A stretch of 64,000 bases of DNA from contig NZ_VOXD01000014.1 in the NCBI RefSeq assembly GCF_008014675.1, positions 1 through 64,000 of the forward strand, read 5' to 3'. The DNA is from Neolewinella aurantiaca (GTDB lineage: Bacteria > Bacteroidota > Bacteroidia > Chitinophagales > Saprospiraceae). Position 1 is the stretch's first letter, and every line of letters begins with the position of its first letter. The position numbers were made by a program, and so were the translations under genes. Shown here in pieces: positions 8,820 through 16,638 of the stretch. The notes under the pieces are model-generated. The model worked only from the letters and a program-made list of their open reading frames with translations. It made no database searches and was not told the DNA's origin.

Positions 8820-9647
8820 TTACTCGCCGATAGGGCCGAGGTCAACTCCTTCGGAATAAGCCATTTTGATTCCTGCCGCAGACAAAGCAGACTTGATGGC
8901 AGCATGAACCGCAAAGGTTCCTTCCCAGTAATCGTCTGGTGTTACAAACGGCCGGACTGCGACAACCACGTTGTGCGTATCGAATGATTCGATACCGACC
9001 TCCGGTGCAGGGTCCTGAAGGATTCCCTCTACCCCCCGAAGCGCTTCTTCGATAACCGATTTAATCTTAGGAAAGCTCTCTTCGTAACCAAGCAGAAGTG
9101 TCAGCTCCAGGCGGATGTGTCCTTTTTCGCTATAGTTCGTTACGACACCACTGATCACTTCACTGTTAGGAACGATAAGGGTTTTCTTACCCGGAGTAAT
9201 GAGGATAGTATTGAAAATCTGGATCTCTTCGACCTGGCCGAAAAACTCGTCGGGTACTTGTACCCAGTCACCTATTTTATAAGGCCGGAATAAAACGATG
9301 ATGATTCCCGCGGCAAAATTGCTGAGGCTTCCCTGAAGGGCCAGTCCGACGGCGAAGCCGGCTGCCGCCAGTATGCCCACAAAGGCGGCAACATCAAAAC
9401 CAAGGATAGTAACTACTGCGAAGACCAGCATCAGTTTGAGCCCGATTCCTACAATAGATCCCAGGAAAGGGGTTAGATCCGCACCGATGCCTCTCTCCGT
9501 CATGCTTCGGACAGAAACGCTGACGACCTTATTGATTACCCTGATACCAATCAGCAAGATCAATAATGCAACAATGACTTTAGGGGCGTAAGCAATAACG
9601 GCATCACTCGCCATCTCCAGATACTCTTCTATCTTTCCTGTTTCCAT
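8820..9647 (-). CDS. mscS: Small-conductance mechanosensitive channel (MscS family)
   Basis: Encodes 275 residues, close to the usual MscS length. Three N-terminal transmembrane segments (about 18-38, 60-80 and 85-115) are followed by the Gly/Ala-rich pore helix GFAVGLALQGSLSNFAAGI, the beta domain (FRPYKIGDWVQV, VPNSEVISG) and the alpha/beta C-terminal domain. The protein forms a heptameric inner-membrane channel that opens under membrane tension to release solutes during hypo-osmotic shock. A near-consensus -7 box (TATTTTCG, 9652-9659) ends four bases before the ATG. The symbol is given by family. Confidence 0.92.
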   Translation of the reverse strand: METGKIEEYLEMASDAVIAYAPKVIVALLILLIGIRVINKVVSVSVRSMTERGIGADLTPFLGSIVGIGLKLMLVFAVVTILGFDVAAFVGILAAAGFAVGLALQGSLSNFAAGIIIVLFRPYKIGDWVQVPDEFFGQVEEIQIFNTILITPGKKTLIVPNSEVISGVVTNYSEKGHIRLELTLLLGYEESFPKIKSVIEEALRGVEGILQDPAPEVGIESFDTHNVVVAVRPFVTPDDYWEGTFAVHAAIKSALSAAGIKMAYSEGVDLGPIGE

Positions 9648-9651
9648 AGTG

Positions 9652-9659
9652 CGAAAATA
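9652..9659 (-). promoter_or_regulatory. -7-like element TATTTTCG before mscS
   Basis: On the minus strand TATTTTCG (seven of eight to TAnnTTTG) lies four bases from the ATG at 9647, again implying a leaderless or nearly leaderless mRNA. Confidence 0.45.
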
Positions 9660-9796
9660 GTTAAATAGTTAGGCAGTTGAGCCAGGACTGATTGGCTTGC
9701 TATGCAGTATTGTGTACGTTCTCCATTGAAAGCGGAGATGCACGTAGTTAAACGAGATGGCTTCCAAAATCAGGGTTTCCGGACCGGACGTGGCTA

Positions 9797-11149
9797 TTAC
9801 TCACAGCCCATGTCTTCCAAACTCTGGGTGTCGCTGTTCGGGAAGCATACACCAGAAAGAACCTGTTCGGGCACGTAACGTGTAAGTTCTGCGTCGTAGA
9901 GCCCTTCGGCAAGGAAGTCGGTCAGCTCGTTCACTTCGGTCTCCGTCAGGTTGAGCGGATGAAAGAAGTCAGAGATATAGGCTGCACCCACACGCTCGTT
10001 CTCAGGAATGCCGATGTTGAAGTATTCTACTACCTCACGCAAATCAGTTTTGCTGCTTCCGTGGAAGTAAAAAGGCATATCCTTGGTGTTGTACACCTGA
10101 GGCACCTTAAACTTGTACATATCCTCCTCACGGCGGGTAAAGTCTCCACGACCAAAGTTCCGGTGGTCCTCAAAGCTGGTATTCTTAGCATCAGGATGGC
10201 TGACCAAATCCTTCACACCAATCGCATGGAAGGTATTTCCGTTCAGCATCGGGCCATTGTGGCAGCGGTAACAGCCAGCCTTACCGAAGAACAGTTTCGC
10301 TCCGTTCTTCTGGCTTTCGGTCATGGCATCCTTATTACCTCTCAGCCAATCCTGCCAAGGGGCTTTATTCGGGATGATGGTACGGATGTAAGCTGAAAGC
10401 GCGAAGCTCATAGCCACTCTGCCGTAACGGGCCTCGCCTTCAAAATCAGGAAAGGCCTGGTCGAACAAGCGGCGGTAGCCCAGCGTGTCTAGCAAATAAT
10501 CATCGGTGCTCATCCGGTGCGTAATCGTACCATCAATATTCTGAGTTTCCAGACCGTCTAGTCCGAGGTGGTTCAACTCTGTAGTTTCGTCGTAAACGCC
10601 CCAGATATTTTCGAACTCAGCGTTAGAGCCGCGTGAACCGAAACGTCCGGCCCACATAGAATTGGTTACATACGCAACGCCAAGCATAGAAAGGGGGCGT
10701 GCTCCCTGTGAGTCAATCTGGTCTTCTTCATAGTGGCTGTCGATGACACGACCTGAACCAAAAGTTCCGAAGCCAGAGCCACCGTCTGCGATACCCTGGG
10801 CGGAGCCAGGGGTGAAAGCTGCTTCCGGCACATGGCAGGTAGAACAACTGAAAGTTCGGACATTCCTGGGATGCACGGCATCCCGACCAAGAGCAGTCTC
10901 GTAAAAAAGGAGTTTACCGAGAGCGATTTTTTCTTCGGTCAGGGGGTTACCGATTCCGGCAGGAATACCAGCAAGGTTGCTTCCATCCGGCAGGATGTAA
11001 TCATCGAGTGTGTTATTCTCGCTAAGGCGGATAAGAGTACGCTCCAGCTCTGTGTCCAGGGGAGACACAGCTGTGTCGTTGACACAGCCAGAGACTGCGA
11101 TCATTGCAGGCAATAGCAGCAATGATAATTTGAGTAATGATTTACACAT
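9797..11149 (-). CDS. Di-haem cytochrome c peroxidase (MauG/CcpA family) lipoprotein
   Basis: Encodes 450 residues. The N-terminus is a lipoprotein signal ending at the lipobox AVSGC (Cys22). Two CxxCH haem c sites are visible: Cys102/Cys105/His106 in FSCSTCHVPEA and Cys293/Cys296/His297 in CYRCHNGPM. This is the layout of bacterial di-haem peroxidases, which reduce hydrogen peroxide in the periplasm using electrons from small c-type cytochromes; MauG-like oxidative roles are the alternative. Bacteroidota homologues often sit beside a partner lipoprotein, but none is seen here. It is divergent from dprA across a 336-nt region. Confidence 0.92.
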   Translation of the reverse strand: MCKSLLKLSLLLLPAMIAVSGCVNDTAVSPLDTELERTLIRLSENNTLDDYILPDGSNLAGIPAGIGNPLTEEKIALGKLLFYETALGRDAVHPRNVRTFSCSTCHVPEAAFTPGSAQGIADGGSGFGTFGSGRVIDSHYEEDQIDSQGARPLSMLGVAYVTNSMWAGRFGSRGSNAEFENIWGVYDETTELNHLGLDGLETQNIDGTITHRMSTDDYLLDTLGYRRLFDQAFPDFEGEARYGRVAMSFALSAYIRTIIPNKAPWQDWLRGNKDAMTESQKNGAKLFFGKAGCYRCHNGPMLNGNTFHAIGVKDLVSHPDAKNTSFEDHRNFGRGDFTRREEDMYKFKVPQVYNTKDMPFYFHGSSKTDLREVVEYFNIGIPENERVGAAYISDFFHPLNLTETEVNELTDFLAEGLYDAELTRYVPEQVLSGVCFPNSDTQSLEDMGCE

Positions 11150-11348
11150 GGGGAGATTACAATATGATGTATTAAAAGCAATTGTAGGCAGGTCGCCTTC
11201 ACTGAGTTATGCAAACTTCACTTTGAACGGATCGTTTTGAGACTCAGTCGGCTTATATGACGTAAAAACTAAGAAAAAGCTACTAGGATTGACTGCAAAT
11301 ATACAAAATTCCTTCGCCCGCCCCGTTAAGATTAACACCTGGTTAGAT

Positions 11349-11370
11349 GTTTTGCATGAAAATGCAAAAC
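11349..11370. promoter_or_regulatory. Perfect palindrome in the peroxidase/dprA divergent region
   Basis: Arms GTTTTGCAT (11349-11357) and ATGCAAAAC (11362-11370) are perfectly complementary around GAAA. It lies in the 336-nt gap 11150-11485 between two divergent genes, where nothing else but the dprA promoter is evident. Size and symmetry suit an operator for a dimeric regulator; no T-run follows. Confidence 0.4.
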
Positions 11371-11474
11371 AATTTGTTTGCCGTCATTATATTTGCAACG
11401 CTGCGCATTGTCAAACGCTCCTTTTTTTATCCCATCCCTCCTCCCCTTTCCCGCAGCGTTTCTCCCCTCCCATT

Positions 11475-11482
11475 TACTTTTA
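11475..11482 (+). promoter_or_regulatory. -7-like element TACTTTTA before dprA
   Basis: TACTTTTA matches TAnnTTTG in seven of eight positions and is followed by GCC and the ATG at 11486. It supports that start over an in-frame ATG at 11378 and suggests a leaderless dprA mRNA. Confidence 0.45.
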
Positions 11483-11485
11483 GCC

Positions 11486-12583
11486 ATGCATCCGGATACT
11501 TTTTCCCGGCTCGCTCTCAGTCGTATGCCCAACATAGGGCCAAAGCTTTTCCGAAACCTTATCCAACATTTCATCAGTGCAGAGGAAGTTTTCCGGGCGC
11601 GGACGCAGGAGCTCTGTGAGGTAGCCGGCATTGCCCAAAAAACGGCCGATTCCTTTGGCAATACAGACCGCGCCTTTCGCGAAGCCGAAACCATAATCCG
11701 TCATGCTGAACGCCATGACATTAGTGTGCTTTGCTGCCTGGACGACAACTTCCCCTCCCGAATGCAACCGCATACCGGTGCAGCGCCAATCCTTTATTAT
11801 TACGGTGAGGCAGACCTCAACAACCCACGGACTGTCGCCGTGGTTGGCACCAGGGAAATGAGCAGCAATGGTGCCCGGCAGATTGAGCGTATCCTTGATC
11901 CTCTGACCAACTTCAGCCCACTGATCGTGAGTGGCCTCGCTTACGGCGTAGACATTTACGCCCACCGCCGCTGTCTTCAGGCCGGCCTCCCTACCCTTGC
12001 GGTTATGGGCAGCGGGTTTGATCGTATTTACCCTCAGGCACACGCCAAAACAGCTCTTCGGATGGCCGAAAACGGAGGAGGGGTACTAACTGCTTATCCT
12101 TTCTGGTCTAAACCGGAAAAGGACCACTTCCCGGCCCGCAATCGCGTAGTTGCGATGCTCTCCGACCTTACTGTCGTTGTCGAATCTGCTGCCCGGGGAG
12201 GTTCAATGATCACCGCCAGGATGGCCCACGATCTGGGCAAAAAGGTGGGTGCATGCCCCGGTCGTGGAGGTGACCCCCTTACTGAAGGCTGCAACAACCT
12301 CATCAAAACCGGTAAAGCCCACCTCATCGAATCCGCCGATGACATAATCGGACTCCTGGGATGGAAAGGTCATGTCGCTGGCCGCCAGCAATGTCTCTTC
12401 AAGAACCTTGATCCTTCTGAGCAGGCACTGATCGACCAACTCCGTGATCGGGACGGCGTCGAGATCGATGAACTTCGTTTCACCCTTCAGCAACCTCCGG
12501 CACAGTTAGCAAGCTTACTCCTCATGCTGGAAATGAAAGGCATAATAGCAGCCCTGCCAGGGCATCGGTACCGGCTTTGTTAA
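11486..12583 (+). CDS. dprA: DNA-processing protein DprA (Smf)
   Basis: Encodes 365 residues from the ATG at 11486 (MHPDTFSRLAL). Domain order is a helical N-terminal region (about 1-85), a Rossmann-like DprA core (about 95-305) with VAVVGTREMSSNG, VSGLAYGVD, GSGFDRIYP, FPARNRVVA and ESAARGGSMITA, and a C-terminal winged-helix domain (about 310-365). DprA binds incoming single-stranded DNA and loads RecA during natural transformation. It is the one competence-linked gene here, relevant to the uptake-sequence hypothesis for the dispersed 19-mer, although dprA is also common in bacteria not known to be competent. Confidence 0.95.
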   Translation: MHPDTFSRLALSRMPNIGPKLFRNLIQHFISAEEVFRARTQELCEVAGIAQKTADSFGNTDRAFREAETIIRHAERHDISVLCCLDDNFPSRMQPHTGAAPILYYYGEADLNNPRTVAVVGTREMSSNGARQIERILDPLTNFSPLIVSGLAYGVDIYAHRRCLQAGLPTLAVMGSGFDRIYPQAHAKTALRMAENGGGVLTAYPFWSKPEKDHFPARNRVVAMLSDLTVVVESAARGGSMITARMAHDLGKKVGACPGRGGDPLTEGCNNLIKTGKAHLIESADDIIGLLGWKGHVAGRQQCLFKNLDPSEQALIDQLRDRDGVEIDELRFTLQQPPAQLASLLLMLEMKGIIAALPGHRYRLC

Positions 12584-12619
12584 CAGCTATTCTGTACGCC
12601 CGGACAATCACTAAACGGT

Positions 12620-13117
12620 TCATTGCCTTGCGAGCATAACATATGCATCGTGGGTAAAGCCCAGATATTCAGGTTGAATTATTAAGCCTTCAATCCCGTT
12701 AGCGCTGAGGGCCCACTCCACCCGCTCCAGGGAATCTGAATTCAACGTCAGCAGGCCTTCGACGTAACTAACCGACGAATACCGACCAGATAACTTACCG
12801 GCCTGCAGGCATTCGAACTCAAATGTCCCCTGATCAACCTTTGTACGCAGAACAGAATCGGTCTGACTATTTGTAATGGTGTACGCAAGGCTATACGACA
12901 GATCAGAGTTGAGTTCGAAGTTCATCGCGACGCATTCATCCTGATAGCAACTGGAAGCGCTGGATATGAACTTTGGGCTGCCCCAGGTGCCAGGCACCTG
13001 GCTGAAGGACTGAGCATCACAGCTCAAATCCTGCAGGTCATCATCAATACAACTGGCCGTGAGCATAAGCACAGAATACAGTACCAACGCTAATAGATGT
13101 CCAGCAGTAAACTTCAT
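12620..13117 (-). CDS. Putative lipoprotein, lipocalin-like, coupled to hemA
   Basis: Encodes 165 residues. The signal peptide ends in a lipobox-like MLTASC (Cys23). The mature part has four more Cys and alternating short strands, with phrases such as GTWGSPKFI and LSGRYSSVSY reminiscent of small lipocalin-like Bacteroidota lipoproteins, though no family can be named. The hemA stop and this start are separated by one base (TGATATG), so the gene is probably translated from the hemA message by reinitiation. A perfect palindrome, CCAGGTGCC/GGCACCTGG, lies inside the gene at 12983-13001. Confidence 0.65.
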   Translation of the reverse strand: MKFTAGHLLALVLYSVLMLTASCIDDDLQDLSCDAQSFSQVPGTWGSPKFISSASSCYQDECVAMNFELNSDLSYSLAYTITNSQTDSVLRTKVDQGTFEFECLQAGKLSGRYSSVSYVEGLLTLNSDSLERVEWALSANGIEGLIIQPEYLGFTHDAYVMLARQ

Positions 13118-13118
13118 A

Positions 13119-14336
13119 TCAGTTAAGAATGGCCTCCCTCGCAGCCTTCATCGGAATACCGATACACCGCTTCTCCATGTAGCTCATCATACGCAGCATA
13201 AGATCACGGGTGTCAGGATCAAGATCTTTGATTTCTTTAGCAAAAATCTGATTGACCGCGGTGTGCTTGATGGCTTTAATTTCCTGTGGCAGATGGCTCA
13301 TTGCGCGCTCCAGCAGGCGTTGGCGGTAGGCTGTTTCCAATTCGCCGAGGTGCTTATGCAACACCCCGTGAGCACGCTTGATTTCTTCGCGGCGGAATCC
13401 CATGTTTTCTTCGGCGAGCGCACGCAATTGCTCAATGCCAACGTACTCGAACTCATGGCCGGCAACGGTGCTTTCGGCTACATCGGCCGGAACCCCCAGA
13501 TCAATGACCACCTTATCCCTTGGATCATCCCCGGCCAGCAGCCAGTGGAACAATTCCGGAGTGACCGTTGGTTCTGCCGAACCAGTACAGACGATTAAGA
13601 CATCGAAACCTTCCTCGTAGCTACTGATTTCAGACAGCGCATATCCGGCTCCCTTCGGGAAAGCATTAGACAGGTTCTGGGCCCGCTCCTGGGTGCGGTT
13701 GAACACCGTAAGGTGCTGGTGCCCGGCTTTTTTCAGGAACTTCGTGACCAGAAGGTTCGTTTGCCCTGCGCCAATCATCAGGATCCGGGCATCTGCTCCG
13801 GGCTGAAGTTTTTGCAGTTGTTGCATAGAGAGAGAAACGACAGAAACTGATTTCTCCCCAATCCGGGTACTGCTGTACACGTCCTTAGCTGCCAGAACAA
13901 TCCGGTTGCAGACGATGCGGAGGTCATCTCCGATCAGTCCCCACTCCCGGCAACGCTCGTAAGCTTCCCGAAACTGTCCTAAAATTTGTCGTTCACCAAC
14001 TACAAGAGAATCGATCGATCCGGCCACCTCAAAGAGGTGGTAAACAGCTTTCATTCCGGAAAGGTGCTCCATCTCCGCCATTGCAGCGGGGATGTCAGAC
14101 GATGGCAGTAACGCCTCTCTGAATTTCTGGTCCACTTTCTTGTGCGTGGTAAACAGAAGGGTTATCCTGTTACACGTCGACAAGTAGAATATTTCGTCGA
14201 CTTTTCCGTCTTCCTTAAGTGAAGTCAATCGCTCACGCAATTTATCCTCCGCTTCAAAGGCGGCAACAATGGTCCCGATCGCCTTCAGCTTGGCGTGACG
14301 ATGAGTAAGGGTAAGAATGTGAACGTGCTGAAGCAT
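13119..14336 (-). CDS. hemA: Glutamyl-tRNA reductase
   Basis: Encodes 405 residues, normal for the family. HemA reduces glutamyl-tRNA(Glu) to glutamate-1-semialdehyde with NADPH, the first committed step of C5 tetrapyrrole synthesis. Seen in order: the catalytic domain with FYLSTCNR (nucleophile Cys55) and VVGERQILGQFREAY, the NADPH-binding segment ILMIGAGQTNLL, and the C-terminal dimerisation helices. A consensus -7 box lies 23 nt upstream. A small lipoprotein gene follows one base after the stop. No other haem genes are in the window. Confidence 0.96.
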   Translation of the reverse strand: MLQHVHILTLTHRHAKLKAIGTIVAAFEAEDKLRERLTSLKEDGKVDEIFYLSTCNRITLLFTTHKKVDQKFREALLPSSDIPAAMAEMEHLSGMKAVYHLFEVAGSIDSLVVGERQILGQFREAYERCREWGLIGDDLRIVCNRIVLAAKDVYSSTRIGEKSVSVVSLSMQQLQKLQPGADARILMIGAGQTNLLVTKFLKKAGHQHLTVFNRTQERAQNLSNAFPKGAGYALSEISSYEEGFDVLIVCTGSAEPTVTPELFHWLLAGDDPRDKVVIDLGVPADVAESTVAGHEFEYVGIEQLRALAEENMGFRREEIKRAHGVLHKHLGELETAYRQRLLERAMSHLPQEIKAIKHTAVNQIFAKEIKDLDPDTRDLMLRMMSYMEKRCIGIPMKAAREAILN

Positions 14337-14359
14337 AGATATAGTCCTGAGGCGGAATG

Positions 14360-14367
14360 CAAAGGTA
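14360..14367 (-). promoter_or_regulatory. -7 element TACCTTTG of hemA
   Basis: On the minus strand TACCTTTG is an exact TAnnTTTG match, ending 23 nt before the hemA ATG at 14336, giving a short but real 5' leader. Confidence 0.6.
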
Positions 14368-14436
14368 AAATGCAGCGGGCGCTCCTTCTGTCATGGGGAC
14401 GTATAAAGACAGCTGGAACGAATCTAAATAACAAGC

Positions 14437-15372
14437 TTATCCACCGCTGTTCTCAACGATCACACCAAAATACCACAGATAGAACAAAATCAGGACCAGA
14501 CCTTCCCAACGGGTGATCTTCCGGTTGTTACTCATCACGCCCAGCAGAATCGTCATTACCAACATCAGCGGAAGGTAAATAGAGATGATATCCTCGGGGA
14601 TAGACAGCTTGCCGAAGAACCGGGGAATAGACATCACGATGAAAGTATTGAAGATGTTCGACCCTAATGCATTACCAACAGCAATCGACGCTTTACCCTT
14701 TCTGGCGGCAGCGAGACTCACCGCAACCTCAGGGAGGCTCGTCCCGATAGCAACAGCAGAAAGAGCGATCACCGTAGGTGCAATGTTCAGAATCACACTA
14801 ATTTCAGTAATCGCCGAGATGACATAGCTCGCTGAAATACTCACGATGGCTCCTCCGGCAATCAAAAATGCGTAATCCTTCCAACTTGCAGACGGACGGT
14901 CCTTTTTGTCCGGACGGTCCTGCCCCTTCAGGCTGTAAGCCAGGAAAATTGCGATTCCACCCAGAAAAAGGAATGCTTCGTAGGTCGACAAATTGCCGTC
15001 CATAACCGCGAAGTAGAGCAAAAATGCACTTCCCCACAAAAACGGAATGTCGATGTGCCACAGGTTGTACTCAAGGTCAATATTCTTGACCACCACCGCC
15101 GTAAGCCCCAGCACGAGCGCAATATTGGTTATGTTGGAACCAACTACGTTACCGATTACGATTTCAGGCGTCCCGTCCAGTACCGCAACAATACTTGTAG
15201 CGAGCTCAGGCAAAGATGTACCAAAGGCAACAATGGTTACACCAATAATGAAGGGTGAGATCCCCAAAGACAAGCCGATATTTTCAGCCGCCTCCACAAA
15301 TTTATCGCTTGCCCATAATAACGCAGCGATGCTGACGATGAAGATGCCGGCTTGAAGTAAGAGTAGATCCAT
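14437..15372 (-). CDS. CaCA family Na+/Ca2+ exchanger (YrbG-like)
   Basis: Encodes 311 residues with about ten hydrophobic segments. Two inverted alpha repeats are clear: GTSLPELATSIVA...GNVVGSNITN (about 50-85) and GTSLPEVAVSLAA...GNALGSNIFN (about 208-245). These carry the conserved acidic and Asn residues that bind cations in the calcium/cation antiporter family. The protein probably exchanges calcium for sodium or protons at the inner membrane. A consensus -7 box ends eight bases before the ATG, so the leader is minimal. Confidence 0.92.
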   Translation of the reverse strand: MDLLLLQAGIFIVSIAALLWASDKFVEAAENIGLSLGISPFIIGVTIVAFGTSLPELATSIVAVLDGTPEIVIGNVVGSNITNIALVLGLTAVVVKNIDLEYNLWHIDIPFLWGSAFLLYFAVMDGNLSTYEAFLFLGGIAIFLAYSLKGQDRPDKKDRPSASWKDYAFLIAGGAIVSISASYVISAITEISVILNIAPTVIALSAVAIGTSLPEVAVSLAAARKGKASIAVGNALGSNIFNTFIVMSIPRFFGKLSIPEDIISIYLPLMLVMTILLGVMSNNRKITRWEGLVLILFYLWYFGVIVENSGG

Positions 15373-15380
15373 ATACGGCG

Positions 15381-15388
15381 CAAAGATA
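15381..15388 (-). promoter_or_regulatory. -7 element TATCTTTG before the cation exchanger
   Basis: On the minus strand TATCTTTG is an exact TAnnTTTG box; only eight bases separate it from the ATG at 15372. Confidence 0.6.
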
Positions 15389-15480
15389 GAAAGACAACAG
15401 CTGAATTAGTAAGTACCGGAGCCCTCGTCTTCTTCCAACAACAGTAATTCTACGGTTTCTGCCTTCCTGTTGACTGGGCA

Positions 15481-16344
15481 CTAATCAATATAAAAGCCCA
15501 TTTTACCCATTTTGTAATCCCGCATGGCTTCTAACACCTCCGTTTGAGAATTCATTACGAAAGGACCTTGCTGAACGATGGGTGCACCGATGGGTATGCC
15601 CCCCAGAAGGAGAATTCGGGTCATTTCAGCCTTTCCGGTCAAAGACACACCTTCACCATCTTTACGATAGTTCAGGAGCGTGCGCCCTTCGTAGTTGAAC
15701 CCGTTGCCCGATGTAATTTCTCCGTCGAGGAGGTATGCGGCAAAGTTATAACCCTCCGGAACAGGCAGCATTACATTGGCTCCGGCAGGCAGCTCAAGTT
15801 GCCAGGCAGTAACCGGACTGTACGTCTTAACGGGGCCTTTCACCCCCATGAATTCGCCGGCAACTATTTTCAACGAAGCTCCGTTGCCAAAGTCATGACG
15901 GGGAAAGTCTTCCGCTTTTACGTTCTGGTAGCGGGGCTGAACAAATTTATGCTCGGGAGCCAGGTTAACCCAGAGTTGAATCCCTTCGAGAGTTCCTCCC
16001 TGATCAAGAAACTCTTTACTGCCCCGTTCGCTGTGAATAATCCCCATTCCGGCGGTCATCCACTGCACGTCTCCGCCCTTAAGAATCCCGGTGTTATTAC
16101 GACTGTCGCGGTGGCGCAGGCCACCACTGTACAGGAATGTCACTGGTTCGAAACCACGGTGGGGGTGTGGCCCTAAATCCAGCGGGTCATACCCTGGCTC
16201 GACCTCCCACGGTCCAAAATGGTGAAGCAAAAGGAACGGATCAATCTGCTCTACACGTTGCGTTGGCAATGGCTGATGGACAGTGACTGGTCCCATTTTC
16301 AGCGCATGAGCAGGAAGGATATTGACGATTGAGCGGGGTTTCAT
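15481..16344 (-). CDS. Pirin family protein
   Basis: Encodes 287 residues from the ATG at 16344 (MKPRSIVNILP). A longer reading back to 16476 would begin inside a copy of the dispersed 19-mer and adds a Cys-rich stretch foreign to pirins, so the inner start is chosen. The cupin metal ligands are present: His60 and His62 in GPHPHRGFE, and His104 and Glu106 in GMGIIHSERGS. Pirins are bicupin proteins; some act as quercetin 2,3-dioxygenases or redox-sensing regulators, and the role here is not determined. Confidence 0.92.
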   Translation of the reverse strand: MKPRSIVNILPAHALKMGPVTVHQPLPTQRVEQIDPFLLLHHFGPWEVEPGYDPLDLGPHPHRGFEPVTFLYSGGLRHRDSRNNTGILKGGDVQWMTAGMGIIHSERGSKEFLDQGGTLEGIQLWVNLAPEHKFVQPRYQNVKAEDFPRHDFGNGASLKIVAGEFMGVKGPVKTYSPVTAWQLELPAGANVMLPVPEGYNFAAYLLDGEITSGNGFNYEGRTLLNYRKDGEGVSLTGKAEMTRILLLGGIPIGAPIVQQGPFVMNSQTEVLEAMRDYKMGKMGFYID

Positions 16345-16457
16345 TACTGGAACTTTGGTGTACCTACACGAAACAACATAGCACCATGAGTAGTTGCAGG
16401 CCGTTACAGCAACAGACTTCTCCTCCAGGTCGTCGTATCCATTCCTAAAGGACAAGC

Positions 16458-16475
16458 GGCGGGGACGCAGGTGCA
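16458..16475 (-). repeat. Dispersed GC 19-mer, copy 2
   Basis: Minus-strand copy TGCACCTGCGTCCCCGCC, with two changes from the consensus; intergenic between pirin and the M14 peptidase, followed on the plus strand by an A-run. Confidence 0.7.
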
Positions 16476-16638
16476 AAAAAAGTTAAGAAAAGCCCCTCCT
16501 TGCCTGGCATCATCGTTGTAATCGTGGTTCAACCCCTACCCTACCGGGTTATAATCCTGTCATATCCGGTGTTGCGAAATAGCGACTTAGCCGATCTATT
16601 CCTTAGCTTTAGCCCCTCAATCAAAAACACAAGAACAC

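Noticed and set aside
12983-13001. Perfect palindrome CCAGGTGCC/GGCACCTGG
   Set aside because: It lies inside a coding region, is a single copy and lacks the right half of the dispersed 19-mer.
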